A stretch of 64,000 nucleotides of DNA from Bacteroidota bacterium. Its GTDB lineage: Bacteria > Bacteroidota > Bacteroidia > 2-12-FULL-35-15. The stretch covers positions 1-64,000 of the forward strand of contig JAQZBR010000003.1 of NCBI GenBank assembly GCA_029237775.1, given 5' to 3'. Position 1 is the stretch's first letter. The number at the start of each line of letters is the position of its first letter. Shown one piece after another: positions 1-7,094 of the stretch. The notes below the pieces were generated by a model, which searched no databases, was not told the origin of the DNA, and saw only the letters and a list, made by a program, of their open reading frames with translations. Both the position numbers and the translations under genes were made by a program.

Positions 1-141
1 TTATATTATCATAAAAGAGTTGAAGAAGGTAAACATAAAATGGTGGCGTTAAATATTATCCGGAACAAGATCGTATCGAGGATATTTGCAACGGTGAAAC
101 GAGGAACTCCTTATGTAGAAATAAGTAAGTTTGCTGCCTGA
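1..141 (+). CDS. IS110-family transposase, C-terminal end (partial)
   Basis: An open frame runs in from the window edge in frame 1 and stops with TGA at 139-141, giving 46 residues. They include the segments GKHKMVALNIIRNKIVSRIF and KRGTPYVE. This Lys/Arg-rich tail following a YYHK motif is typical of the C-terminus of IS110/IS1111 transposases, DEDD enzymes that move an unusual IS without classical long inverted repeats; this is recognition from memory, not a search. The catalytic N-terminus lies outside the window. Only 39 bases separate the stop from the first attC-like element, whose left end is missing exactly there, so the IS seems to end at about 180 and to interrupt that element. The call as a transposase fragment is fairly secure; the subgroup is not. 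Confidence 0.7.
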   Translation, partial: LYYHKRVEEGKHKMVALNIIRNKIVSRIFATVKRGTPYVEISKFAA

Positions 142-180
142 AAAACATTGTAGAAAAAACTTGTTTTTGATCTTGGAATG
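142..180. mobile_element. probable right end of the IS110-family element
   Basis: This AT-rich stretch follows the transposase stop and contains a small hairpin (GAAAAAAC with GTTTTTGATC). At 180/181 the sequence changes to CGGCTAGG, the body of the attC-like element. The intact copy at 2079 has AACGGTTTCCGGCTAGG there, so the outer part of the first element has been replaced. The junction is read directly from comparing the two copies; that it is the IS boundary is inference. Confidence 0.45.
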
Positions 181-351
181 CGGCTAGGCACAGTTGCGGT
201 TTTGAAAAGCAAAACTGTCTTAACCGATAAACTTGATTAAAAGTACAAAAGGAAATTAGCAAATGCCAGAAATTTCGCGAAGCACCTTAATTTGCATTTG
301 CGAGATTGCAGAAAGCCGCAATTGTGCTTAGCCGGTGTTAGCAGTTGGGCG
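181..351. repeat. attC-like element E1 (left end truncated)
   Basis: This is an imperfect palindrome: CGGCTAGG...GTTGCGG near the left pairs with CCGCAA...CTTAGCCGG at about 316-335. It is nearly identical to E4 (2085-2247) over about 160 bases and related to E2. It ends in GGTGTTAGC, and from GTT at 337 the inverted repeat private to cassette 1 begins (337-351, partner at 768-782, 13 of 15 matches). In integrons, the recombination point lies in the GTT core. The left outer half (expected AACGGTTTC) is missing, apparently through the IS110-type element. There is no coding content. Confidence 0.65.
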
Positions 352-358
352 AACTAAT

Positions 359-759
359 TCATTTTATTTTTAGATAACAATTCTTGTCGCGATAATAACC
401 AACGCAAAATTGCATTGTTCCGTTTTCGTTTGTCAATTCACCACCACCTTCTCCGACCGTGTCGTTAAGTAATTCAGGAAATGTCGCAATATCTCGGTCT
501 AAGTTGAAGAAATACGAGTCGAAGCGAATCACTGAATTACGTTGTTGTAAGTGCCAATGTCCGTCCAGCTCTAATGCTAGTCGTCCGCTTTTGTCATAGA
601 TTTTCGGTGATATAAACCGTTTGGTCTTATTTGGATCGTGTCATAAGTCATTGTGTAGTTACTGGCTGAATAGTCGCCATACAATTCGTCCTGATTATAT
701 GTCGTACACGATACTATTAAAATTATAAATAAGAAAAGAAGTCCCGATTTCATAGTCAA
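359..759 (-). pseudogene. cassette 1: small lipoprotein gene with a -1 frameshift
   Basis: The gene starts at ATG 757-759 with a lipoprotein signal peptide (residues 1-18, lipobox LIVSC). The first frame reads through DTIQIRPNGLYHRK and then stops at 577. Moving to the -1 frame at the A4 run (601-604 on the plus strand) continues without a stop as KIYDKSGRLALELDGHW and on to TGA at 359-361, giving about 133 residues in total. The joined protein resembles small Bacteroidota lipoproteins with a lipocalin-like or META-like fold, but I do not recognise the family. Total length 401 bases, not a multiple of three, fits one missing base. It ends 8 bases from the private inverted repeat of cassette 1. 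It may be a pseudogene, an assembly error, or a recoded gene. Confidence 0.6.
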
Positions 760-767
760 ATGTCTTA

Positions 768-966
768 CGCCTTACTGCTAACGTTCTGCGGCTGAAGCGA
801 GGTGCGGATTTAAAAGCACTAAACTGTCTTAACCGATAAACTTTATTAAATGTACAAAAGGAAATTGCAAATGCAAAACATTTCGCGCTTCGCGCACCTT
901 TGAAAATAGCATTTGCAGCTTGCACGAACTCCGCATCTTGCTTAGCCGCTGTTATACGCTGGCCGG
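768..966. repeat. attC-like element E2 with flanking cassette-specific arms
   Basis: The core at 783-950 is a diverged copy of E1/E4 that shares AAACTGTCTTAACCGATAAAC, the TACAAAAGGAAATT motif and CTTAGCCG. It lies between AAC (780-782) and GTT (951-953). The left arm 768-782 belongs to cassette 1 (partner at 337-351) and the right arm 951-966 belongs to cassette 2 (partner at 1301-1316, 14 of 16 matches). The stem pairs GCGAGGTGCGG with CCGCATCTTGC. An open reading frame of 117 codons crosses the element on the minus strand and is judged spurious. Confidence 0.65.
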
Positions 967-1300
967 ACACACAGTTTTCTGAGCGTGTCGGCAAATAAAC
1001 GTCAATGCACACAGAAATGTCAGCATATAGTTTACTCAGTATTTTCAAACAAAGCTGTCAAACCGTGCGAGAAAAACAAAACCTGAGATCCATTAAATTA
1101 TTCCAGAAAATTTCGTTCATTAAAATTCAGTTCTGCGCTCGAGCCTGTCATGCTACATTGTCAAACACAGTTGTCGGCAAACTACGTAAAAGTCACCGGA
1201 GAATAATTGTCTTAAGCGCCAAGAAAAAATGTCAAAGGTTTTGTTTGGAAAAAACAGGAATGATAAACTCTAAAACTCAGTTCGATTAAAAATCGTCAGA
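967..1300. other. cassette 2: no convincing gene
   Basis: This 334-base cassette lies between the inverted arms at 951-966 and 1301-1316. The longest frame is on the plus strand, 1005-1289 (94 codons). It is rich in Lys, Arg and Cys, lacks a recognisable domain or ribosome binding site, and points opposite to the three other cassette genes. No useful minus-strand frame was found. It may be a non-coding cassette, may encode a small RNA, or may be a decayed gene. The plus-strand frame is kept here only as a remote possibility. Confidence 0.4.
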
Positions 1301-1452
1301 CCGGCTTGCGTATAACGGTTCCCGGCTTGGCGTTCGGGCGGAGTAGAATGCACCAAACTGTCGGACCGAGACTAAAGATAATAAAAAGAGGTGAACTTAC
1401 TTTACTGATAAAACCCGCCTGATCGCCAAACCGGTGTTATAAGTAGAAGGGC
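1301..1452. repeat. attC-like element E3 with flanking cassette-specific arms
   Basis: The core at 1317-1435 is shorter and more diverged than E1, E2 and E4 but has the same layout. GGTTCCCGGCTTGGCG...GGGCGG pairs with CCCGCC...CGCCAAACCGGT, between AAC (1314-1316) and GTT (1436-1438). The left arm 1301-1316 pairs with 951-966 (cassette 2) and the right arm 1436-1452 pairs with 2068-2084 (cassette 3, 16 of 17 matches). The different internal sequence with a preserved fold is the usual behaviour of attC sites. Confidence 0.6.
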
Positions 1453-1483
1453 ACACAAAGTTCAACAAGTCCTATTGTCGAGC

Positions 1484-2040
1484 TTAACGCCATTTGTTTT
1501 TCACTTTGGTCTGGAAGTCAATACACTTATTCTTAAACTCCGCATTGTTCATGTCGTAATTGTCTTTGAAATGATATGAGTGATAAATATTATTATATAA
1601 ACTGTCATTGAAGCCCGGTTTAGTTTTAAGCTCATTCCTTGTGTCTTGATAACACCTAAATGCTATATGATTGTTAATGTTTTTAGAAATGATCGAATCG
1701 TTTAAGTTTGTCCGTTGCATTTCAATATTGCCTTGTCCTATTATTTTAACCGTGATTTTGTTCTTACTATTATAAACTTCTATTGAGTCATTTTTAGAGG
1801 TCAGGATTAGGTCTTTTTTTTCTTGTCGAGTGAAGGAATCACTTTTATTGTCGGTATATAGTCAAAATACTGTCCTCCTTTATAATAGAATAGCTCAATT
1901 GTCGAGCTTGTATCCTTAATATTTAAGTAGCATTGTAAAAAAGGAAACTTTACACCTTTATAAATTCCTTTGTCAATATTTGGTTGTCCAAACACTGCGG
2001 TCGTTAAAAATAGGAGTAATATGGCGGTCGAAATTTTCAA
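1484..2040 (-). pseudogene. cassette 3: exported hypothetical protein with a -1 frameshift on A8
   Basis: The gene starts at 2040 with a signal peptide (MKISTAILLLFLTTAVFGQ). The first frame stops at 1807, directly after an A8 tract (plus-strand T8 at 1814-1821). A -1 shift on the heptamer A AAA AAG restores an open frame that continues as KDLILTSKNDSIEVYN and ends at 1484, for a joined protein of about 185 residues. The heptamer is the same type as in dnaX and many IS elements, and lies in the correct phase. The alternatives are a one-base homopolymer deletion, transcriptional slippage, or a sequencing error. The family is not recognised. The product would be periplasmic. Confidence 0.6.
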
Positions 2041-2067
2041 ATTAAATATATTGTCTGCGGTCTTGTC

Positions 2068-2263
2068 GCCCTTTTACTTATAACGGTTTCCGGCTAGGCT
2101 AAGTTGCGGATTTGAAAAGCAAAACTGTGTTAACCGATAAAGTTCATTAAAAGTACAAAAGGTAATCAGCAAATGCCAAAAATTTCGCGAAGCAACCAAA
2201 TTTTGCATTTGCGAATTTGCAGAAAGCCGCAATTGTGCTTAGCCGGTGTTAGCCGTAGTTAAA
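2068..2263. repeat. attC-like element E4 with flanking cassette-specific arms
   Basis: The most complete copy. AAC (2082-2084) is followed by GGTTTCCGGCTAGGCTAAG...GTTGCGG, which pairs with CCGCAATTGTGCTTAGCCGGT before GTT (2248-2250). The core is about 90 percent identical to E1 by eye. The left arm 2068-2084 belongs to cassette 3, and the right arm 2248-2263 belongs to cassette 4 (partner at 2745-2760, 15 of 16 matches). The stop codon of the cassette 4 gene (2239-2241) lies inside the hairpin, as is common for integron cassettes. Confidence 0.7.
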
Positions 2264-2742
2264 TATTTCTCGAATGTCGCAGCGTCTGCCAAATTTTCAA
2301 ACACCATTATCATTTCGTCATTAAATTTATAATCATAGTGTCCATCTTCTCTGTCGTAAATTTCACTTGCAAACAGAATTAAATTACTCTTCTCAAATTC
2401 CAAATGTATTTGATATGGGTAATTACCATAGCCATATTTAATATGAATGTTTTTAACTTTAGATTCAACCTGCAAATAAGAAGATGAATTTTGAACTTCT
2501 GTCACACGCTTTATCCAAAAAGTGTCTACGCCATAAGTTGTAATTGAAGTTGAAATGTCAAATATTTCTTTGTCTGCGATTACGATTACAGAGTGACAAT
2601 ATCTAAAGTCGAAGGGAATTGCTCGCTTGTCAAAGGTCGGGTTAAAGTCGATTTGGAAACTGACGCTGGTCACAAAACAGTCTTTCATTACATCAATAAA
2701 GTTCTGAAGATTCTGTTTGTAATTTATGTCTTCCTGTGTCAT
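2239..2742 (-). CDS. cassette 4: hypothetical protein
   Basis: An intact 167-residue cytosolic protein with no signal peptide or membrane segment. It has a run of aromatic and acidic residues (DFRYCHSVIVIADKE, YGNYPYQIHLEFEKSN, YDREDGHYDYKFNDE) and a mixed beta-sheet look. I do not recognise the family. The last codons (TTANTG, stop) are supplied by the R-box and hairpin of E4, so the C-terminus is set by the recombination site. It is the rightmost cassette gene, reads on the minus strand like cassettes 1 and 3, and starts 18 bases from the AAC at the cassette boundary. Confidence 0.6.
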   Translation of the reverse strand: MTQEDINYKQNLQNFIDVMKDCFVTSVSFQIDFNPTFDKRAIPFDFRYCHSVIVIADKEIFDISTSITTYGVDTFWIKRVTEVQNSSSYLQVESKVKNIHIKYGYGNYPYQIHLEFEKSNLILFASEIYDREDGHYDYKFNDEMIMVFENLADAATFEKYLTTANTG

Positions 2743-2757
2743 GTTTTAATTACGGCT

Positions 2758-2782
2758 AACTTACTTATATAACCGGTTTTCT
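2758..2782. repeat. right-hand half-site closing the cassette array
   Basis: After the AAC of cassette 4 (2758-2760) there is no full hairpin. Instead TTACTTATATAACCGGTTTTC resembles the outer end of E4 (CTTATAACGGTTTCC). If the minus-strand gene direction reflects integron polarity, this is where attI or a truncated attC would lie. The 100 bases to its right show no integrase and no gene. The interpretation is inference. Confidence 0.35.
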
Positions 2783-2884
2783 CACCCCAAACCACACAAT
2801 ACCATCCCTTTTTGGCTGGCTTTCCCCGGTTTTTGTTTTTTGAAATCCGGGATTATTTCTTCGATAAACGGATGGCCTAAGAGA

Positions 2885-3301
2885 CTACTTCTCCAGTATC
2901 TCCTTAATGTTCGGCTTGAAATATAAATTGCTTTTGAGGATCTTTCCGTCTTCACGGAAAATAGGTTGACCATTTTCATCCAGCTTGCTCATGTTGCTGC
3001 GCTGGATCTCATCAAATACTTCTTCAATTTTATGCTGCAGTCCGTGACGAAGGATCGTCCCGAATAAAATATACAGCTGGTCGCCCAAAGCATCCGCGAT
3101 CTCCACAACATCACCATTTTTGCAGGCTTCCAGATATTCTTCGTTCTCTTCCTTGATCAGGTTGTAACGCAGCATGTACTCATTTTCAGGAACCGTGCCT
3201 GTCGGTTCGTAACGGTTTCCGATCTTAAATACATCATGAAATGTTTCAACGTGCTTTATCTTGTGGATCAATGTTCCTGTGATTTCCTTTGTGTTTTCCA
3301 T
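2885..3301 (-). CDS. MazG-like nucleoside triphosphate pyrophosphohydrolase
   Basis: A 138-residue all-alpha NTP pyrophosphohydrolase. The metal-binding pattern of the MazG/HisE superfamily is visible: KEENEEYLEA near residues 50-60, then EIADALGDQLYILFGT at about 68-83, whose acidic residues bind Mg for hydrolysis of NTPs to NMP and pyrophosphate. Likely roles are house-cleaning of abnormal nucleotides. A longer start at 3364 would run into ompH, so the ATG at 3301 (MENTKEI) was chosen. It lies 19 bases after ompH, so the two may be cotranscribed. The family is clear; the substrate is not. Confidence 0.8.
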   Translation of the reverse strand: MENTKEITGTLIHKIKHVETFHDVFKIGNRYEPTGTVPENEYMLRYNLIKEENEEYLEACKNGDVVEIADALGDQLYILFGTILRHGLQHKIEEVFDEIQRSNMSKLDENGQPIFREDGKILKSNLYFKPNIKEILEK

Positions 3302-3320
3302 GATGTGGTAAGAGATGAGA

Positions 3321-3980
3321 TTATTTTTTTCCTTTAGCTGCCTTTTCTGATGTGTATTGTGCATTCAATCCTTCAATGATCTCGTTGGTGATGTCATAAG
3401 CCGGATTAGCTAATAACAACTGTGTAGTTCCCGGATTATCACTGTAGGCAACTACGAAGTCGTAATTGCTTTTTTTGTTGTATTCCGCAATGTAGTTCTT
3501 TACGTTTTCCATCGCCTGCATTGATTGCGCCTGAATTTTTTCCATCAATGCATCCGCTTTCATTTGCAGCTGGTCAAGATCTTCCTTGCGTTTTGCGAAT
3601 TCTTCCTGCTTCGTGTTGATCTGATTGTCCGACAAAAGTCCGCCCTGTGCGCTTTGCTGAAATTCCTCATAATCTCTCTGAAGTTTTTCCCCTTTGCTCT
3701 GATATTGTCCCTGAAGGTTTGTATGCTCAGACTTAGCTGCATCGGAAATGTCTTTTAAGAACTGGTATTTTTCGTTCAGCTGATCGATGTTCACATAAAC
3801 GATCTTTGACGCCTTGATATCTTTCGGGTCAGCTACTACAGGTTTTGAGGCCATAGTAGAATCATTTGTTCCGGCAGGTGCTGCGCATCCGTCATTACAG
3901 GAGGAGAAATGGAAATAGAAAAGTACTCCTACGGCAATAAAAAGAATTACGTTAAGGATGATAGAGACATTTTTGTTCAT
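3321..3980 (-). CDS. OmpH/Skp-family periplasmic chaperone
   Basis: A 219-residue protein with an N-terminal membrane segment (residues 5-22, followed by a Cys-rich CNDGCAAPAG patch) and a long coiled-coil region from about 75 to 155, rich in Lys, Glu and Gln. The motif KIVYVNIDQLNEKY before the coiled coil and the ending on a globular beta region match OmpH/Skp proteins, which hold unfolded outer-membrane proteins in the periplasm. The start at 3980 (MNKNVS) directly precedes the hydrophobic helix, so the upstream ATG was rejected. The hydrophobic segment lacks an obvious cleavage site, so it may stay membrane-anchored. Confidence 0.8.
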   Translation of the reverse strand: MNKNVSIILNVILFIAVGVLFYFHFSSCNDGCAAPAGTNDSTMASKPVVADPKDIKASKIVYVNIDQLNEKYQFLKDISDAAKSEHTNLQGQYQSKGEKLQRDYEEFQQSAQGGLLSDNQINTKQEEFAKRKEDLDQLQMKADALMEKIQAQSMQAMENVKNYIAEYNKKSNYDFVVAYSDNPGTTQLLLANPAYDITNEIIEGLNAQYTSEKAAKGKK

Positions 3981-4012
3981 GTGAGGGTTTTTTGTGTAAG
4001 GCAAATATAAAT

Positions 4013-4046
4013 GAAAAAGCGCGCTTCGGGGAAGCGCGCTTTTTCA
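4013..4046. terminator. bidirectional intrinsic terminator
   Basis: A perfect hairpin (AAAAAGCGCGCTTC, loop GGG, GAAGCGCGCTTTTT) sits between the peroxiredoxin gene and ompH, both on the minus strand. On that strand it ends the peroxiredoxin transcript. Confidence 0.85.
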
Positions 4047-4068
4047 GGTTATTAAAAAGTATTAACAA

Positions 4069-4698
4069 TTAATTTGCAGCAAGGTAGCTTGCAACACCTT
4101 CGTGTGTAGCCTTCATTGCAGTTTCACCTTTCACCCAGTTTGCAGGACAAACTTCACCGTTCTCTTCATTGAACTGTAATGCATCAACCATGCGGATAGC
4201 TTCGTCAACGTTACGTCCCAGTGGAAGGTCGTTGATCAGCATGTGACGAACCATTCCTTTTTTATCGATCAGGTATAATCCGCGGAAAGCGATCATTGGC
4301 CCGTTAGCAACTAAACGATTCTCTTCATCAAGCTCGTATTCACCTGAAAGTACATCGTAGTTCATTGCAATTGTTTTTGTTGTATCAGCAACGATCGGGT
4401 ATTTCACGCCCTGGATCCCACCGCTTGCTTTTGGCATTTGAAGCCATCCCCAGTGTGACTGCTCTGTGTCTGTAGAACAAGCTACAACAGCAACATTGCG
4501 TTTTTCAAATTCTGCCATCTTTTCCTGGAAAGCATGTAATTCCGTAGGGCATACGAATGTGAAATCTTTAGGGTAAAAGAAGAAGATGACATCCTTTTTT
4601 CCAAGATACTGATCAAGGGAAAAATCTGAAACGATCTCTCCGCCATTTACTACTGCCTGTGCTTTGAATGAAGGCGCTTTTTTTCCAACTAATGACAT
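4069..4698 (-). CDS. 2-Cys peroxiredoxin (AhpC/Prx1 type)
   Basis: A 209-residue thiol peroxidase that reduces hydrogen peroxide and organic peroxides in the cytosol. The peroxidatic cysteine is C50 in FTFVCPTEL, and the resolving cysteine is in GEVCPANW near residue 168; both are present, as in typical 2-Cys enzymes. The region DLPLGRNVDEAIR and the C-terminal tail also fit the Prx1/AhpC group. The start at 4698 (MSLVGKKAPSF) matches the family N-terminus; the upstream ATG at 4743 adds a Lys-rich leader that does not. No AhpF is next to it. Confidence 0.9.
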   Translation of the reverse strand: MSLVGKKAPSFKAQAVVNGGEIVSDFSLDQYLGKKDVIFFFYPKDFTFVCPTELHAFQEKMAEFEKRNVAVVACSTDTEQSHWGWLQMPKASGGIQGVKYPIVADTTKTIAMNYDVLSGEYELDEENRLVANGPMIAFRGLYLIDKKGMVRHMLINDLPLGRNVDEAIRMVDALQFNEENGEVCPANWVKGETAMKATHEGVASYLAAN

Positions 4699-4833
4699 TA
4701 TGTTTATGTTTTTTTTAGGTTTAACAAAAATTTTATGGCGCAAATTTACGAAAATTGCGGCATTCAGAAAATGTATATCTCTGGAACAAATATTTAAGTA
4801 TATTGTTCATATAAACTTCAAAAATCTAAAAAT

Positions 4834-5301
4834 ATGCCGTTAACCATAGGGCAGCAAGCCCCTTCTTTCTTACTCGTAGATACCAATCGCAATAAAGTTT
4901 CCCTCGAGGAACAGCGTGGAAAAAACGTTATTTTGCTTTTCTTTCCCTTCGCATTTTCCGGGACCTGTACCAAGGAGCTTTGTACAATGAGGGATGATAT
5001 TGTTACTTACAACAATGCAGATGCAGTGGTGTTCGGTATTTCTACGGATTCCTTTTTTACTCTTGCAAAATACAAGGAGGATCAAAAATTAAATTTTGAG
5101 CTGCTGTCTGATTTTAATAAGAAAGTGTCTGCCGCATACGACTCTTTATACGGTGAGCTCTTAGGAATGCAAAGCGTTTCAAAAAGGTCTGCATTTGTCA
5201 TCGATAAGCAGGGAATCGTAAGATATGCGGAAGTGTTGGAGAATGCCACTGAGATCCCTGATTTTAATAAGATCAAAGCAACCTTATCGGTTCTAAGTTA
5301 G
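4834..5301 (+). CDS. peroxiredoxin (Bcp/AhpE-like)
   Basis: A 155-residue thioredoxin-fold peroxidase. C45 in FSGTCTKEL is the peroxidatic cysteine and C50 is five residues on, the spacing of atypical 2-Cys Bcp-like enzymes. The segment VFGISTDSFFTLAKYKEDQ is typical of the group. It is divergent from the Prx1-type gene, so two peroxide-reducing enzymes sit back to back. Its stop codon abuts the stop of the membrane protein at 5302 on the opposite strand. Confidence 0.85.
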   Translation: MPLTIGQQAPSFLLVDTNRNKVSLEEQRGKNVILLFFPFAFSGTCTKELCTMRDDIVTYNNADAVVFGISTDSFFTLAKYKEDQKLNFELLSDFNKKVSAAYDSLYGELLGMQSVSKRSAFVIDKQGIVRYAEVLENATEIPDFNKIKATLSVLS

Positions 5302-7089
5302 CTATTCAATACCATAAAGAACAACACGGAAATTATCGATCAGGAGCTCTTGCTTGTTCTTGTTCCAGATGTAAAACCTGATCACATCACCGGCTTTTTT
5401 CACTCGTGGTAACTCCACGCTGTAGGTGAATGTTTGCCATTGGTTAGCGGTTTTATTCGGGATCTCGTTGATTCCGAAAGTCTGGTAGTGATAATTCTTT
5501 TTCTTTGAATTGCTCATCACAATACCCACCAGTGGCCCTGATTTGCCCGATGGGACAGGCTCGTTCCTGTCAAGCCGTATCTGCGCGTAAAGCAATCTGT
5601 ATTTTGTAAGGGCACTGTCGGCAATGATATCGCAGGCCGTGTTGAATTCTTTTTGCCTGAAATCGGCTGCCATCTTATGCTCGTTCCCTGTGTCAATTAA
5701 TTTGCTGTGCGTCCAGTTGATGTACTGATGCTCATAATCGTTGAATACATTTCTCAGAAGTACTTTCTCTCTGGGGTAGGGTGTTATGTCGTTTGAGCCT
5801 CCCAGACAAGCATAGTATTTCGGGGAGGTCCGGAGGAAAGTGTATTTGTATTTCTGATAATTCATATTCCATGGCGAGATGATATTCTTAACGTACTGGA
5901 AGCTTTGCAAGAGATTCAACGACACAAATAAAGCGATCACACCAAGAAAGATCTTCTGATCGTGCTCACGTTTAAAAAAGGTGATGAGGAACGACAGGAG
6001 CAAAGCGAACAATGGATAGAACTCAATGAATGGACGTTGGCCGAAAGAAGGCCCGTAATACCAGTTCCACCACGATGCTGTGATATAAATAAGCAGAATG
6101 AAAAAGAGCAGTAAAGAATAAAGCTGAAACTTACTTTTCCTCCCGACCACGTACAATCCGACAAGCGAGAGCAATGCAAGGGGAGTGTAAAGAAAAAATC
6201 CTTTCCTGAAGCTGAATAATACATTGAGAATTTCCGGCTGCGAAAAGTAAAAACCCTCGTTGACATAACTCTTTACGAAAAATTCACCTGTTTGTACTTT
6301 CCACAGAATTGGTTGGATCGCGACAACCGACAGGAAAATTAAGATCGGATATAATGCCCGGATGTTCAAAATTCCTGCAATTGAACTTTTTAATGTTTGA
6401 TAATTTCCCGCGAGAAAAGGAATTGTCAGAATGATTAAACCGTTTGTCGGTCGGATGAGCACGATCATTCCAAACGCAAAGGCAACCAATGAAATATGCT
6501 TAAGGCGCTGATCTGTAAAATACAGTTTCGAAAAGTAAAGGAACATCGCGACAAAGCAGAAGGAATAAACATGCGAGAAGGAAGGGTGATATACAGCATA
6601 CATCAGCAAGTTGGTCCCAAATGTTATTGCAACAATAAGAATTAAGGTTGTTCTCAAATCGGTTCCATAAAGCATTAAAAGCTTTGCAAGGAAGAAAAGT
6701 CCGAGGCAGAGATAACACAAGCCTGCAAAGCTGATCGCTCTTTGAAAGGGCGGGGAATAACCGTTAAGCGGCTTGTGTGCTATGGCTGCAGAAATATATC
6801 CTGCCCCGAAAAAAGGGAGCATTGCAAACGCAGTCCCGGCAAAATATTTATTTACTGCGCCACGTTCTGTTTTGAAAATATAGCGTTCATCACTTTGCTG
6901 AGAGCTTAAGTTGTGAGAGATGAATGTCGCGGTAAGGTATTGGTAATAACCTTTTCCGTCACTATCGATCACATGCGTGTATCCTTTTTTATCAGGCCCT
7001 CGCCATGAAAATTGTGCTGTGAGAAAAATGCAGACCAGCAGAATTCCCGAAAGAGTAAGTAAGAGTTGTGGGTTCTTTAAAGTCTTCAC
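5302..7089 (-). CDS. polytopic membrane protein, possible GT39-like glycosyltransferase
   Basis: A 595-residue inner-membrane protein with about ten to twelve hydrophobic segments in its first 400 residues and a soluble C-terminal domain of about 190 residues. The N-terminal loop contains HVIDSDGKGYYQYL, reminiscent of the acidic first periplasmic loop of GT-C enzymes that use polyprenyl-phosphate sugars. The aromatic SWWNWYYGPSFGQRPFIE segment is also a familiar feature of such proteins. The C-terminal part looks like a beta-rich carbohydrate-binding-like domain (VIRFYIWNKNKQELLIDNF). The function is inferred from general architecture only. It is the last gene of a three-gene minus-strand group, 5 bases after the ABM gene. 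Confidence 0.55.
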   Translation of the reverse strand: MKTLKNPQLLLTLSGILLVCIFLTAQFSWRGPDKKGYTHVIDSDGKGYYQYLTATFISHNLSSQQSDERYIFKTERGAVNKYFAGTAFAMLPFFGAGYISAAIAHKPLNGYSPPFQRAISFAGLCYLCLGLFFLAKLLMLYGTDLRTTLILIVAITFGTNLLMYAVYHPSFSHVYSFCFVAMFLYFSKLYFTDQRLKHISLVAFAFGMIVLIRPTNGLIILTIPFLAGNYQTLKSSIAGILNIRALYPILIFLSVVAIQPILWKVQTGEFFVKSYVNEGFYFSQPEILNVLFSFRKGFFLYTPLALLSLVGLYVVGRKSKFQLYSLLLFFILLIYITASWWNWYYGPSFGQRPFIEFYPLFALLLSFLITFFKREHDQKIFLGVIALFVSLNLLQSFQYVKNIISPWNMNYQKYKYTFLRTSPKYYACLGGSNDITPYPREKVLLRNVFNDYEHQYINWTHSKLIDTGNEHKMAADFRQKEFNTACDIIADSALTKYRLLYAQIRLDRNEPVPSGKSGPLVGIVMSNSKKKNYHYQTFGINEIPNKTANQWQTFTYSVELPRVKKAGDVIRFYIWNKNKQELLIDNFRVVLYGIE

Positions 7090-7094
7090 AGCCG

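Noticed and set aside
599..607. Programmed frameshift in cassette 1
   Set aside because: The A4 context is not a known slippery heptamer, so a mutation or sequence error is more likely there.
695..1048. Minus-strand frame of 117 codons
   Set aside because: It overlaps the lipoprotein gene and crosses the whole attC-like hairpin E2.
1005..1289. Plus-strand frame of 94 codons in cassette 2
   Set aside because: Opposite direction to the other cassette genes, biased Lys/Cys composition, no ribosome binding site and no domain; mentioned only as a remote option.
2782..2979. Minus-strand frame next to the cassette array
   Set aside because: It overlaps the 3' end of the MazG-like gene in another frame and ends in the unstructured gap.
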